A DNA stretch of 64,000 nucleotides from an uncultured Clostridia bacterium (GCA_947053595.1 CAMRSX010000002.1:62001-126000); one strand, 5' to 3'; counted from the stretch's first letter, positions 1 to 9,726 are shown. The notes: a model not told the origin generated them from the sequence alone. Program-made: numbers and translations.

Positions 1-137
1 TTTGGCTGGGCTTCTATTGGACACTTCGCAAGTGCCGCAATGGCATCAACAAACACAATGTTTGGTGGCTGATTGGCTGGGTTGTTGCAACAGTTGTTAT
101 TGTTGTGGTTTACATCGTGACATTGCTTAATTTGTAA
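1..137 (+). CDS. C-terminal end of a membrane protein (partial)
   Basis: The reading frame enters from the left edge (first full codon at position 3) and stops with TAA at 135-137. The visible 44 residues hold a basic stretch (TLRKCRNGINKHN) followed by a strongly hydrophobic run (WWLIGWVVATVVIVVVYIV) that looks like a final transmembrane helix. The next gene, also a small membrane protein, starts 20 bases later, so the two are probably co-transcribed. The family cannot be recognised from so short a tail. Confidence 0.6.
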   Translation, partial: WLGFYWTLRKCRNGINKHNVWWLIGWVVATVVIVVVYIVTLLNL

Positions 138-157
138 GCACAAAAGAAGGAAAAACT

Positions 158-535
158 ATGCAAAAGATTCCATACATTGTGACGGCTGTGACAATCATTT
201 TGGCAGCCCTGTTTGCAATTTTAAATCGATTTTGGGCGGATTTTGTTTACTTCACTTTTTCTTGTCTGCTTCTTTTGGCGCTGTTTTGGGGCGCGTGGCA
301 AATTTTGCAATATTTCACCACTTTTAAGGTGGAATTGCAAGAGCGCTTCAAACTTTATAAGGCGCAAAAGGTGAACAGTGGAGTTGTCACCAAAGAAGAT
401 TTTGAAAAGAACTTGACTGTCTATGAAAAAGACTTCAAAAAAAGAGTTTTAAAAGACAAATTTGTAAAGTGGTTTGTGATTATGTTTTGCTTTGCGGTGG
501 CAGCAGCCTTTGTGATTGCAATGATTTTGCAATAG
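158..535 (+). CDS. Small membrane protein of unknown function
   Basis: 125 residues. Two hydrophobic segments lie near the N-terminus (about residues 7-22 and 28-52), followed by a charged, probably cytoplasmic region rich in Lys and Glu (about 60-100). A final helix sits at the C-terminus (about 104-124). This suggests three membrane passes. An AAGGA ribosome binding site lies just upstream of the ATG. A strong terminator follows about 45 bases after the stop, so the gene closes the operon entering from the left edge. I do not recognise the family and infer no function. Confidence 0.75.
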   Translation: MQKIPYIVTAVTIILAALFAILNRFWADFVYFTFSCLLLLALFWGAWQILQYFTTFKVELQERFKLYKAQKVNSGVVTKEDFEKNLTVYEKDFKKRVLKDKFVKWFVIMFCFAVAAAFVIAMILQ

Positions 536-581
536 GCTTTTCCAAGTGCGCTTTTGCAACAATTTAAAAACATGATAAAAA

Positions 582-612
582 ACGGTCAATCGGTGTGATT
601 GATTGTTTTTTT
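582..612 (+). terminator. Rho-independent terminator after the membrane protein pair
   Basis: A 10-bp stem (ACGGTCAATC with GATTGATTGT, two G-U pairs) with a 5-base loop is followed by a run of seven T. It separates the left-edge membrane genes from the comM operon. Confidence 0.8.
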
Positions 613-654
613 GTCGAAAATGCAACATATATGCGGTTTTGCAAATAATTCGCT

Positions 655-682
655 TTGAAGTTGAAGAAAAATTTGATATAAT
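655..682 (+). promoter_or_regulatory. Sigma-A-type promoter for comM-dprA
   Basis: TTGAAG (655-660), 16-base spacer, TATAAT (677-682). It lies 26 bases before the comM start codon and directly after a terminator. Confidence 0.7.
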
Positions 683-708
683 TTAGTTGTATTTTTGAGG
701 TGTTGAGA

Positions 709-2250
709 ATGTTATCAAAAGTTTTGAGTTATGGTTTGGCAGGCATTGATGGATTTGTTGTGAACATTGAAACAGACATCGTGGGTGGAGTTCCGCGCTT
801 TGACATTGTTGGATTGGGCGACACCGCTGTGAAAGAAGCCAAAGACAGAGTGAAGGCTGCCATAAGAAATTCGGGCTTTGAATATCCAACCAAGCATTAC
901 ACAATCAACCTTGCGCCGGCAGACATCAAGAAGGAAGGTCCACTTTATGACCTTGGAATTGCCGTTGGCATCATGACGGCGTCAAACCAAATTAAGAACA
1001 AAAAATTTGTGGACTACATATTTGTTGGCGAGCTTTCTTTGGACGGTTCTTTAAAAAAAGTGCGCGGCGTGCTTCCAATTTTAATCAGTGCCAGAGCGCT
1101 TGGCAACAAGAAAGTCATCATTCCGCACGAAAACGCAGAGGAGGCAAAATTTATTGACGGCATGAAAATTTATGCCTTCAGAAATTTGAAAGAAGTGGTG
1201 GAGTTTTTGCAGGATGGCTATGATGAAGACATTCCTTCTTTAAAAACAAAAAACTTTGATGAGGTTTCAAAAGCCTTGTGCAACAAGCTGGATTTTGAAA
1301 ATGTGAAGGGGCAAACTCAGGCAAAAAGGGCGCTGGAAATTGCGGCAGCAGGCGGACATAATGTGCTTATGATTGGTCCTCCGGGCAGCGGAAAAAGCAT
1401 GCTTGCAAAGTGTTTTTCGGGCATTTTGCCAGACTTGACCTTTGAAGAAGCTTTGGAAGTGACAAAAATTCACTCCATTGCAGGGGAGCTGGATTTGTCC
1501 AAAGGCATCATCACAGAAAGGCCATTTCGCTCGCCACATCACACTGCTTCAGCGGTGAGTTTGACGGGTGGCGGCACAAACAGCAAACCGGGAGAAATCA
1601 GTTTGGCGCATAATGGTGTGCTTTATTTGGACGAGTTTCCAGAATATTCCAGACAGCTGATTGAAACACTCAGGCAGCCACTGGAGGACGGCAACATCAC
1701 TGTTGCGCGCGCCAATCAGACGGTGACATATCCTTCTTCTTTCACGCTGATTGCCAGCATGAACCCTTGCCCTTGTGGCAACTTTGGCGCCAAAAACAGA
1801 GAGTGCAAGTGTACGCCTGTGCAAATTCATAAATATCTCTCCAAAATTTCTGGGCCAATCATGGACAGAATTGACATTCAAGTGGAGGTGGACAACATCT
1901 CTTATGGCGAGCTTAACAGCAATCAAAAGGCGGAAAGCTCTGCCAGCATCAAGACAAGAGTGGACAGGGCAAGGCAGGTGCAAATTGCGCGCTTTGCTGG
2001 CACACAAACTTTTTCTAATGCCAAGATGAGTGTGCCACAGATGAAGAAATTTTGCACCCTTTCCAAGGATTGTCAATTTCTTATGGAGCAAGCCTTCACA
2101 AATTTGAAACTTAGCGCGCGTGCGCACGACCGAATTTTGAAGGTGGCGCGCACCATTGCCGACCTTGAAGGGCAAAGTGAAATCTTGCCACAGCACATTG
2201 CCGAGGCCATTTCATATCGTGGGCTGGACAGAAAATATTGGGGGATTTAA
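709..2250 (+). CDS. comM: YifB/ComM family Mg-chelatase-like AAA+ ATPase
   Basis: 513 residues. ComM is a hexameric AAA+ helicase-like protein that promotes branch migration during integration of transformed DNA. In many bacteria its exact role is not settled. The N-terminal region (about 1-170) has the ChlI/Lon-protease-like fold of the family. Walker A (GPPGSGKS) is near residue 223 and Walker B (LYLDEFPE) near 305. The Cys-rich NPCPCGN segment and the C-terminal Mg_chelatase_C domain follow. GAGG at 697-700 favours the ATG at 709 over an in-frame GTG nine bases upstream. dprA follows after 6 bases, and both serve DNA uptake or recombination. Confidence 0.9.
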   Translation: MLSKVLSYGLAGIDGFVVNIETDIVGGVPRFDIVGLGDTAVKEAKDRVKAAIRNSGFEYPTKHYTINLAPADIKKEGPLYDLGIAVGIMTASNQIKNKKFVDYIFVGELSLDGSLKKVRGVLPILISARALGNKKVIIPHENAEEAKFIDGMKIYAFRNLKEVVEFLQDGYDEDIPSLKTKNFDEVSKALCNKLDFENVKGQTQAKRALEIAAAGGHNVLMIGPPGSGKSMLAKCFSGILPDLTFEEALEVTKIHSIAGELDLSKGIITERPFRSPHHTASAVSLTGGGTNSKPGEISLAHNGVLYLDEFPEYSRQLIETLRQPLEDGNITVARANQTVTYPSSFTLIASMNPCPCGNFGAKNRECKCTPVQIHKYLSKISGPIMDRIDIQVEVDNISYGELNSNQKAESSASIKTRVDRARQVQIARFAGTQTFSNAKMSVPQMKKFCTLSKDCQFLMEQAFTNLKLSARAHDRILKVARTIADLEGQSEILPQHIAEAISYRGLDRKYWGI

Positions 2251-2256
2251 GGAAAG

Positions 2257-3345
2257 ATGAATGAAAAAAAGATGAATGAAATTGAAAAGTTTTTGATTTT
2301 CATGTCTTTCAATGAAATTCCAAACAAAAAGCAAGAAACTTTGCTTGAGTTGTTGGAAGATTTTGATTTGGAGCATGCTTTGTCAAATCCAAAAATGAAA
2401 AGCGTGCTTTCGTCAGAAGAGATGCTTAAACTTCTCAAGAATTATGACCCAAGGCAGCTTAACAGCACCATTGAAAATATGCTTAAGTGTGGCATTGCAA
2501 TTGTGACAATCTTTTCGGAGAACTATCCGCAAACTTTGTTTGACTTGCCAGAGCGTCCACTGATTTTGTATGCCAAAGGGAATTTGTCACTGCTGAAAGA
2601 AAAATGCTTGGCTGTTGTTGGCACAAGAAATCCAACCGCATATGGCAAGCTTGTCACTGAACGGTTTTCCAAAAAAGTGGCAGAGAGTGGGGTGGTGATT
2701 GTCAGTGGGCTTTGCTATGGCGTGGATGCCATTGCGCATCGCGCAGCCTTGGATGTTGGCGGCAAGACAATTGCCGTCATTGCTGGCGGATTCAATCACA
2801 TATATCCAGCCACAAACTTCAATTTGGGAAAGGAAATTGCAGAAAAAGGGCTGCTGCTTTCTGAATATCCACCTTCGTTTGAGCCAAAAAGATACACTTT
2901 TCCAAAGCGTAACAGAATTATTGCGGGCATCAGCGCGGCCGTGCTTATCACCGAAGCGGGCATCAGAAGCGGCACGCTTCACACCAAGGAATATGCCTTG
3001 GAATATGGCAGAGATATGTTTGCCATTCCGGGCAACATAACCAGCGACAAAAGCGATTTGCCAAACGACCTTATAAGCAGCGGTCAGGCAGACGGCATTG
3101 TCAGCCCAGAGCAGATTGTCAAATATTTTGGAATGCAGTCAAAACCCATTCAAAACAAGTTTGTTGGGCTTTCCTTTGAAGAGCAAGAAATTGTCAATCT
3201 TTTGGAGCAAGGAGAACAAAATTTTGATTTTTTGGCAGATAATTCCAAAATTCCTGTCAATATTTTGAACAGTTGTTTGACAACTTTGGAAATTCGTGGT
3301 TTAATAAGAAAGTTGCCATCGCAAATGTATGGCCTCTTGATTTAA
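2257..3345 (+). CDS. dprA: DNA processing protein DprA/Smf
   Basis: 362 residues. DprA binds incoming single-stranded DNA and loads RecA during natural transformation. It is also kept in many non-competent species. The Rossmann-like DprA core covers about residues 110-300, with VVGTRNPT, VSGLCYGVDAIAH, PKRNRIIAG, SGTLHTKEYALEYGR and AIPGN visible in order. The C-terminus resembles the usual winged-helix end. The chosen ATG lies only 4 bases after AAGGA, so the in-frame ATG 15 bases later is an alternative. It precedes topA as in Bacillus. Confidence 0.93.
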   Translation: MNEKKMNEIEKFLIFMSFNEIPNKKQETLLELLEDFDLEHALSNPKMKSVLSSEEMLKLLKNYDPRQLNSTIENMLKCGIAIVTIFSENYPQTLFDLPERPLILYAKGNLSLLKEKCLAVVGTRNPTAYGKLVTERFSKKVAESGVVIVSGLCYGVDAIAHRAALDVGGKTIAVIAGGFNHIYPATNFNLGKEIAEKGLLLSEYPPSFEPKRYTFPKRNRIIAGISAAVLITEAGIRSGTLHTKEYALEYGRDMFAIPGNITSDKSDLPNDLISSGQADGIVSPEQIVKYFGMQSKPIQNKFVGLSFEEQEIVNLLEQGEQNFDFLADNSKIPVNILNSCLTTLEIRGLIRKLPSQMYGLLI

Positions 3346-3381
3346 GAAAAATTAATATTAATTCAATAAAGGAGTTTTATT

Positions 3382-5451
3382 TTGAAACTTGTTGTCATTG
3401 AAGCCCCAGCAAAAAGGGACACTTTAAAGAAATATTTGGGAAGTGGTTTTGAAGTTTTTGCAACCAAAGGTCACATTCGCGACTTGCCCGCAAAATCTTT
3501 TGCCATCGACCTCAACAACAACTTTGAACCTCACTATGAAATTAACCCAGACAAAAAACAGTTGATTGCCGACCTGAAACGAAAGGCAAGCGATGCAGAC
3601 GAAATTTTGATTGCAACCGACCCCGACCGCGAAGGCGAGGCAATTTCTTGGCATGTTGCGCATGTGTTGGGGCTGGACCCAAACACCAAGTGCCGCATTC
3701 AGTTTAACGAAATTTCCAAAAAAGCGGTCATCAAGGCTTTGTCAGAGCCAAGAACCATTGATTTAAACCTTGTGAATGCTCAGCAGGCACGAAGGGTTAT
3801 GGACAGAATTGTGGGCTATAAACTTTCTCCAATTCTTTCCAAAAAAATTGCACCAAAGCTGTCTGCAGGAAGGGTGCAATCGGTTGCCCTTAAACTTGTG
3901 GTGGAAAGAGAAATTGAAATTGAAAACTTCAAGCCAGAGGAATATTGGGTTGTTACAGCGTCACACGAGAAAGACAAGATTGCCTTCAAATCCACCCTCA
4001 CTTCTTTCAAAAACAAAAAGGTGAAATTGGCAAATCGCGAAGAGGTGGACAAGGCACTTGCCTTAATTAAAAATTCGGATTTTGTTGTTGGCAGTGTCAA
4101 GAAAACCAAAACAAAATCTCATGCTCCTGCGCCATTCACCACCAGCACAATGCAGCAAGATGCACTCAACAAATTGGGCATGAGTTTGAAACGCACAACT
4201 TCTTCGGCTCAAGAGCTTTATGAGGGCGTGGAAGTGAAGGGCGAGGGGAAAATTGCGCTTATCACTTACATCAGAACAGACTCCACCCGTGTTTCAGTCG
4301 AGGCGCAAGCGGCGTGTCGAGAGTTTATCACAGAAAAATATGGCAAAAACTTTGTGCCAGAAAAGCCAAACATATATGCCAGCAAAAAGAACGCTCAGGA
4401 TGCGCACGAAGCCATTAGGCCAATTTCCATGCAAATCACGCCAGAGTTGGTGAAGGATTCTTTAACCAAAGACAATTATCGTCTTTATAAACTGATTTAC
4501 GAGCGCTTCATTGCCAGCCAAATGAGCGAAGCGGAATATTCCAATGTGAATGTGACCATTAATGCGGGCGAATATGGCTTTAAAGCGGTTGGAAAAACCT
4601 TGGAATTTGCTGGCTTCACGGCGGTGTATAAAGAGTGGTCGGAAGACGAAAAGCAAGACATCTCAAAACTTCCTGTTTTGGAAGAGAACGAAAAAGTGGA
4701 AGTTAAGGAAATCAAGGAAGAGCAAAAGTTCACCAAACCACCTGCAAGGTTCACCGAAGCAAGTTTGGTGAAGGCAATGGAAGAGAAGGGGATTGGGCGT
4801 CCTGCAACCTATGCTGCAACCATCACCATTCTCACTGCAAGAAACTATTGCACAAAGGACGGAAGATATCTTGTGCCAACAGACCTTGGAAGAAAAATCA
4901 CTGAATATTTGGAAAAGTTTTTCAACAGTGTCATCAATGTCAAATTCACCGCGCACATGGAAAACAGGCTGGACGACATTGCCGAAAACAAAGACGAGTG
5001 GCACGGCGTGATTGACAGCTTTTGGAATGGCTTTAGTGGGCTTTTGTCCAAAGCGGACGCCAGCAGCCTCACCATGAAAACTCCACCTGTTGAAACAGAC
5101 ATCTTGTGCGAAAAGTGTGGAAACAAAATGCTGATTCGCGAAGGCAGATATGGCAAATTTTTGGGCTGTTCAAATTTTCCTAAGTGCAAAAATGTCAAGC
5201 CTTATGAAACCGAAGAGAAAAAGCCTGCCAGCAAGTGCCCAATGTGCGGAAAAAATGTGTTTGCACTCAAAACCAAGCACGGAAAAACTTTCTTTGCTTG
5301 CGAAGACAGAGAAGGATGCAATTTTATGAGCTGGGATTTGCCAACAGGCACGCTCTGTCCAAACTGCGGCAAAGCGCTTGTAAGAAAGGGCAAGAGCGTT
5401 GTTAAGTGCTCTGCTTGTGACTATAAGGTGGAAGAAGAAATTAGTGATTGA
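3382..5451 (+). CDS. topA: DNA topoisomerase I
   Basis: 689 residues. Type IA topoisomerase that relaxes negative supercoils by a transient 5'-phosphotyrosine break. An N-terminal TOPRIM domain is present (DPDREGEAISWH, the acidic metal site). The catalytic tyrosine lies in TYIRTDSTR at about residue 296. Three C-terminal four-cysteine zinc motifs begin CEKCG, CPMCG and CPNCG. The start codon is TTG, supported by AAAGGAG 7 bases upstream and by an N-terminus (KLVVIEAPAK) typical of the family. Its end overlaps the start of the TrmFO-like gene by 8 bases. Confidence 0.97.
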   Translation: MKLVVIEAPAKRDTLKKYLGSGFEVFATKGHIRDLPAKSFAIDLNNNFEPHYEINPDKKQLIADLKRKASDADEILIATDPDREGEAISWHVAHVLGLDPNTKCRIQFNEISKKAVIKALSEPRTIDLNLVNAQQARRVMDRIVGYKLSPILSKKIAPKLSAGRVQSVALKLVVEREIEIENFKPEEYWVVTASHEKDKIAFKSTLTSFKNKKVKLANREEVDKALALIKNSDFVVGSVKKTKTKSHAPAPFTTSTMQQDALNKLGMSLKRTTSSAQELYEGVEVKGEGKIALITYIRTDSTRVSVEAQAACREFITEKYGKNFVPEKPNIYASKKNAQDAHEAIRPISMQITPELVKDSLTKDNYRLYKLIYERFIASQMSEAEYSNVNVTINAGEYGFKAVGKTLEFAGFTAVYKEWSEDEKQDISKLPVLEENEKVEVKEIKEEQKFTKPPARFTEASLVKAMEEKGIGRPATYAATITILTARNYCTKDGRYLVPTDLGRKITEYLEKFFNSVINVKFTAHMENRLDDIAENKDEWHGVIDSFWNGFSGLLSKADASSLTMKTPPVETDILCEKCGNKMLIREGRYGKFLGCSNFPKCKNVKPYETEEKKPASKCPMCGKNVFALKTKHGKTFFACEDREGCNFMSWDLPTGTLCPNCGKALVRKGKSVVKCSACDYKVEEEISD

Positions 5452-6700
5452 AGCATTAAAGTCTAAGTTTTCAAAAAAACCAATCAAAGTTGTGGGTTGT
5501 GGCTTGGCAGGGGCAGAAGTTGCCTTAATTCTTGCCAACAATGGCTTTGATGTGCATATTTTTGACGACGGAAACAACAGGCCAAAAACCAATTTTGGAT
5601 ATTACAGCAAATTTGAAACTTTTATGACGGAAAACATGCAAAGTGAGTTGAACTTTTTGGGCAGCCCACTTTTATCAATCGCCAAAAAGCACGATTTTCA
5701 CAACTTTGGCTTTGAATATGACGAAAATTTTATGTTTGCTGTCAGAAAACATCTGGAAAGCAATCCAAAAATAAAAATTTTCAGCGCAACGATAGACCAG
5801 CTTAATCTGGCGGAAACCACCATTCTTGCAACAGGGCACAACACCAATCCCAAGCTTTTGCAAGAGCTGGAAAACTATGTTGAAAAAAAGAGGATTTGCT
5901 TTTTTCACCCAGAAAAAATGATTTTGGATGCCGCAAGCGTCAATTTGGAAAAACTGAATTTTGTTTCAGAAACGGAGTGTTATGCCAATCTTTCTGAAGA
6001 GGAATATGACGCTGTTTGTGAAAAGATTTTGGCTTATGACCAGCACTATCACGCAAGTGAAAACAGCGAAAAACAACAAATCACCGTGGAAGGCATCCTA
6101 AAGCGGGGGAAAGCCGCCTTGAGAAACTCCATCATGCGACCTCATTTTGACGAGCGCTCTCGATGCTATGCAAGCTTGAAACTCACTTACAATCCGCATC
6201 AAAAAATCTTGATTTTGGACGATTTTTGCTCGGCTCTGGATGAAGAAGAACAGCAACAGATTGTTTGGACAATTTTGGCGCTTAAGGGCTGCCAAATTTT
6301 GCAACACAGCGCCGTTTGTCAGCGCACTTATCTGCTTGCGCCATCTTGCTTAAACAATCATTTGCAAATTTGCGAGCACCTCTATGTGTGCGGAGGGCTT
6401 TGCGGCACGGCTGGCAGTTTTGAAAGCTTGCTTTTGGCAAACTATTGCGCATACAGGGTGATTTGCGATTTGAAAGGCTCTGTTGGGGCGCATTTGCTGC
6501 TGGAAAACACTTGCATTGGGCGAATTCTCAACAATTTGCTGGAAAAAAGTGTGATAAAATTTAGGTTATTTAATCTCAAATATGATATAATGAATGAGAA
6601 AGACTTTGAAAGATTTAAAAAGGAAGTGGCTGTTCAAACATTCCTTTCAAAATCCCAAGTTGAAAAATTTAAGGAGAAGTTTTATGGAAAGTATTTTTAA
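5444..6700 (+). CDS. TrmFO homologue lacking both catalytic cysteines
   Basis: 418 residues from a GTG start that overlaps the topA stop. TrmFO is a folate- and FAD-dependent enzyme that makes m5U54 in tRNA. This gene sits in the classical topA-trmFO-hslV position and aligns over its whole length with Bacillus TrmFO as I recall it. Matching parts are the FAD Rossmann motif (GCGLAGAE), [15 protein letters not shown], a [13 protein letters not shown] segment, LKRGK and the C-terminal [11 protein letters not shown]. At the position of B. subtilis Cys53 the segment reads [10 protein letters not shown]. At Cys226 it reads [13 protein letters not shown]. Neither has a cysteine. The FAD region looks intact. 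It may be a pseudoenzyme or have a new role. Its 3' end overlaps hslV by 17 bases. Confidence 0.8.
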   Translation: MIEALKSKFSKKPIKVVGCGLAGAEVALILANNGFDVHIFDDGNNRPKTNFGYYSKFETFMTENMQSELNFLGSPLLSIAKKHDFHNFGFEYDENFMFAVRKHLESNPKIKIFSATIDQLNLAETTILATGHNTNPKLLQELENYVEKKRICFFHPEKMILDAASVNLEKLNFVSETECYANLSEEEYDAVCEKILAYDQHYHASENSEKQQITVEGILKRGKAALRNSIMRPHFDERSRCYASLKLTYNPHQKILILDDFCSALDEEEQQQIVWTILALKGCQILQHSAVCQRTYLLAPSCLNNHLQICEHLYVCGGLCGTAGSFESLLLANYCAYRVICDLKGSVGAHLLLENTCIGRILNNLLEKSVIKFRLFNLKYDIMNEKDFERFKKEVAVQTFLSKSQVEKFKEKFYGKYF

Positions 6701-7223
6701 GGGCACAACCATCTGCGCAGTTAAAAAAGATGGCAAGATTGCCATTGCTGGCGATGGACAAGTGACGATGCAAAACAGCATAATCTTCAAGGGCAACGCA
6801 AAGAAAGTCAGAAGAATTTACAACAACAAGGTTTTAATTGGCTTTGCTGGCTCTGTTGCTGACGCTTTCAGTTTGAGTGAAAGATTTGAAGGCATGCTCA
6901 ACAAGTTTTCTGGCAATCTCATGAGAAGTGCGGTGGAGTTGGCGCAAACTTGGAGAGAAGACAAGGCTGGGCGTCAGCTGGAAGCACTTATGATTGTTGC
7001 TGACAAAAATCAGATTTTGATTTTGGACGGCTCTGGGAACGTGATTGAGCCTCAAGACGGCGTTTGCGCCATTGGCTCTGGCGGAAACTATGCGCTGGCT
7101 GCTGCAAGGGCATTGATTCAAAACACCACTTACAGCGCGGAAGAAGTGGCATTTAAGGCGCTTAAAATTGCCAGTGAAATTTGTGTTTTCACCAACGAAA
7201 ACATCATAGTGGAAACATTTTAA
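6684..7223 (+). CDS. hslV: ATP-dependent protease subunit HslV (ClpQ)
   Basis: 179 residues. Proteolytic subunit of the HslVU two-ring protease, a proteasome beta-like threonine peptidase. After removal of a short propeptide (MESIFKG) the nucleophile would be Thr8, within [24 protein letters not shown] and [16 protein letters not shown] are family hallmarks. AAGGAG stands 7 bases before the ATG. A longer frame upstream is the overlapping tail of the TrmFO-like gene. hslU follows after 9 bases and its ribosome binding site overlaps the hslV stop, so the two subunits are translationally linked. Confidence 0.96.
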   Translation: MESIFKGTTICAVKKDGKIAIAGDGQVTMQNSIIFKGNAKKVRRIYNNKVLIGFAGSVADAFSLSERFEGMLNKFSGNLMRSAVELAQTWREDKAGRQLEALMIVADKNQILILDGSGNVIEPQDGVCAIGSGGNYALAAARALIQNTTYSAEEVAFKALKIASEICVFTNENIIVETF

Positions 7224-7232
7224 GGAGGAATT

Positions 7233-8528
7233 ATGAATTTTACACCAAAACAGGTTGTAACAGAATTGGACAAATATATCATCGGTCAAAACAAGGCAAA
7301 AAAGGCTGTGGCTGTGGCGCTTAGAAATCGCTATCGCCGAAGCAGACTGCCAGAAGATGTGAGGGAAGAAATCACTCCAAAAAACATTGTGATGAGTGGC
7401 CCAACAGGTGTTGGTAAGACAGAAATTGCAAGGCGTTTGGCAAAGCTGGTTGGCTCGCCATTTGTGAAAGTGGAAGCCACAAAATACACAGAAGTTGGCT
7501 ATGTTGGCCGCGATGTTGAAAGTATGATTCGTGACCTTGTTGAAGTTGCCGTAAGAATGGTTAAGGACAACAAGAAAAAAGAAGTTGAAGCCAAGGTTTT
7601 GCCAATTGTGGAAAACAAAATTGTGGATGCGCTCTTTCAAAACAGAAGGGTGACATCGGTGGATGTGGACCGTGAGGCGCTGATTAAAGAGCTGCATGAC
7701 GGCAAGTGCGAAGACGAAATGGTGGAGGTTGTGGTTTTGGACGCGCCAAAGCCAATGATGGCTTTTGGGGGAAACGAAATCAACTTGGGCTCGATGTTTG
7801 AGGGGCTGACACCTCCAAAGCACAAAAAGAAAAAACTTTCTGTGCGCCATGCGCGTGAAATTCTGCTGCAAGAAGAATCGGACAAAATCATTGACATGGA
7901 CAATGTCAACGAGGAAGCCATTGCTTTGGCGGAAGAGCAAGGCATCATCTTCATTGATGAAATTGATAAAATCATTGGAAAAAGCCAAGCCACCAACAGT
8001 GCAGATGTTTCCAGAGAAGGAGTTCAGCGGGACATTCTTCCAATTGTGGAAGGCAGCACCGTTGCAACCAAATATGGCAATGTCAAAACCGATTTCATCC
8101 TTTTTATTGCGGCAGGCGCTTTTCATGTTTCCAAAATGGAGGACATGATTCCAGAGCTTCAGGGGCGTTTCCCAATTAGGGTGGAACTGGAAAGCTTGAC
8201 AAAGGAAGACTTCAAAAAAATTCTGACAACTCCAAAAAATGCTGTCACTGTGCAATACAGCAACATGCTGAAAGTGGACAACATCAATTTGGTGTTTATG
8301 GACGATGCGTTGGATGAAATTGCCGAAATGGCAGAGCGCGAAAATGAAACAAGTGAAGATTTGGGCGCAAGAAGGTTGCACACAATCATGGAAACTGTTT
8401 TGGAAGATGTGTCGTTCAACGCCACTGGTGAGCATCCAATGCTGGATGTGATTATTGACAAAACCTATGTCAAAAATGTGTTTAAGGACAGAGAACAAAA
8501 ATATGACCTCAAAAAATATGTGCTTTAA
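7233..8528 (+). CDS. hslU: HslU ATPase subunit of the HslVU protease
   Basis: 431 residues. AAA+ unfoldase that feeds substrates into HslV. Walker A (GPTGVGKT) is near residue 56 and Walker B (IIFIDEIDKI) near 238. Between them lies the I-domain that is unique to HslU. Sensor and arginine-finger regions follow (LQGRFPIRVEL, LGARRLHTIME). The C-terminal tail that docks into HslV is present (KYDLKKYVL). Length is normal. In Bacillus codY follows here, but in this window it is replaced by a palindrome and then tcdA. xerC, usually upstream of hslV, is also absent. Confidence 0.97.
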   Translation: MNFTPKQVVTELDKYIIGQNKAKKAVAVALRNRYRRSRLPEDVREEITPKNIVMSGPTGVGKTEIARRLAKLVGSPFVKVEATKYTEVGYVGRDVESMIRDLVEVAVRMVKDNKKKEVEAKVLPIVENKIVDALFQNRRVTSVDVDREALIKELHDGKCEDEMVEVVVLDAPKPMMAFGGNEINLGSMFEGLTPPKHKKKKLSVRHAREILLQEESDKIIDMDNVNEEAIALAEEQGIIFIDEIDKIIGKSQATNSADVSREGVQRDILPIVEGSTVATKYGNVKTDFILFIAAGAFHVSKMEDMIPELQGRFPIRVELESLTKEDFKKILTTPKNAVTVQYSNMLKVDNINLVFMDDALDEIAEMAERENETSEDLGARRLHTIMETVLEDVSFNATGEHPMLDVIIDKTYVKNVFKDREQKYDLKKYVL

Positions 8529-8550
8529 TGTAATTAAAAAAAACAATATA

Positions 8551-8593
8551 ATGTGGTGGTATGCAGAAAAATTGTCGCATAACACCACAACAT
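8551..8593. repeat. Dispersed GTGGTGTTATGC-type palindrome, copy 1
   Basis: Imperfect inverted repeat with arms ATGTGGTGGTATGC and GCATAACACCACAACAT just after hslU. Related palindromes sit at 11848, 16195, 38095, 48149, 54825 and 61216, nearly always at gene 3' ends. Confidence 0.55.
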
Positions 8594-8615
8594 CTTGATT
8601 GACAAGGAAAGGCTT

Positions 8616-9296
8616 ATGTGGACAGACAGAACAAAAATTTTGATTGGAGAAACTGGCATAACAAAGCTGTTTGAAAGCCATGTTGCGGTGGTTGGCATTG
8701 GCGGAGTTGGAGGACATGTTTGCACCATGCTGGCGCGCGCTGGGGTGGGCAAACTGACAATTGTGGATTTTGACAGGATTGACGAAACCAACATCAACAG
8801 GCAAGCGGTGGCAAACACTCAAACAGTGGGGCGCCTCAAGACAGAGGTTATGAAAGAGATGATTGAAAAAATCAATCCAAACTGCGTTGTGAATGCCATC
8901 AGTGACAGACTTTGCGAGGACACGATTGCCAGCATGGGCTTTGAGGAATGCGATTTTGTGGTGGACGCAATTGACAGCGTGCAAGACAAGCTGCAACTCA
9001 TTTGCTTTTGCAAAAACAACAACATCAACATTGTCAGCGCCATGGGTTCGGGCAATCGCGCGTGCATTCCACAATTTGAGGTTTTGGACATATATAAAAC
9101 CACAAATGATGGCTTGGCAAAGGTGATGCGCAAAAAACTTAGGCAGCAAAATGTCAGCAATCTGACGGTGGTTGCTTGCACCACAAAGCCGCTTGAAACA
9201 AATGAAAAAACTGTGGGCAGCATCTCATATTTTCCTGCCATGTGCGGATGTGTGATTGCTGCGCATGTTGTGCAAAGTTTGCTGCAAAACTCTTAA
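8616..9296 (+). CDS. tcdA: tRNA threonylcarbamoyladenosine dehydratase (TcdA/CsdL family)
   Basis: 226 residues. E1-like, ATP-dependent enzyme that cyclises t6A37 of tRNA to ct6A. The Rossmann/ThiF nucleotide site is GIGGVGGH near residue 27. Characteristic NINRQ and DAIDSV motifs follow, with FPAMCG and a C-terminal amphipathic end typical of TcdA. There is no Ub-like or rhodanese partner nearby, which fits TcdA better than MoeB or ThiF. AAGGAAAGG before the ATG at 8616 supports this start over one 21 bases upstream. Confidence 0.85.
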   Translation: MWTDRTKILIGETGITKLFESHVAVVGIGGVGGHVCTMLARAGVGKLTIVDFDRIDETNINRQAVANTQTVGRLKTEVMKEMIEKINPNCVVNAISDRLCEDTIASMGFEECDFVVDAIDSVQDKLQLICFCKNNNINIVSAMGSGNRACIPQFEVLDIYKTTNDGLAKVMRKKLRQQNVSNLTVVACTTKPLETNEKTVGSISYFPAMCGCVIAAHVVQSLLQNS

Positions 9297-9417
9297 TCAA
9301 AAAGTTTCACTCAAGAAAGAGAATTTGCTTAAGAAAATTGACAGACATTTATGACATTTGCCAGAAAAAGAAATCAAAAAACAATAAAAAATTTAAAATT
9401 TAAAAGGAGATTTTGCT

Positions 9418-9726
9418 ATGGAAATTATCAATGAAAAAAACTTTGAAGAAAAAACAAAAGAGGGCGTTGTTTTGGTGGACTTTTTTGCAAATTGGTGCGG
9501 CCCTTGCAGAATGATGGGGCCAATCTTGGACGAAGTGCAAGAAAGCCTTTCAGACAAGGTGAAAATTTACAAAGTTGATGTGGATGAGGACGAAAAGCTT
9601 GCTCGCAGCTTTGGAATTATGAGCATTCCAACTCTCATTTTGTTTGTGGACGGAAAAGAAACAGAAAAGCACATTGGCTTGTGGATGAAAGACCAAGTTG
9701 TTGAAACTTTGCAAAAATATCTTTAA
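9418..9726 (+). CDS. trxA: Thioredoxin
   Basis: 102 residues, the standard size. Cytosolic dithiol-disulfide reductase. The active site WCGPC has cysteines at residues 27 and 30. The cis-proline loop (MSIPTLILF) and the GLWMK segment of the thioredoxin fold are present. AAAAGGAG precedes the ATG. About 120 bases of AT-rich sequence separate it from tcdA; I see TTGACA there but no good -10 box. The cysteine desulfurase operon follows after its own promoter. Confidence 0.95.
   Translation: MEIINEKNFEEKTKEGVVLVDFFANWCGPCRMMGPILDEVQESLSDKVKIYKVDVDEDEKLARSFGIMSIPTLILFVDGKETEKHIGLWMKDQVVETLQKYL

Noticed and set aside
6834..9149. 771-codon open frame on the minus strand opposite hslV-hslU-tcdA
   Set aside because: It is antisense to three clearly identified genes, has no ribosome binding site, and its His/Phe/Asn-rich translation is typical of a shadow frame.
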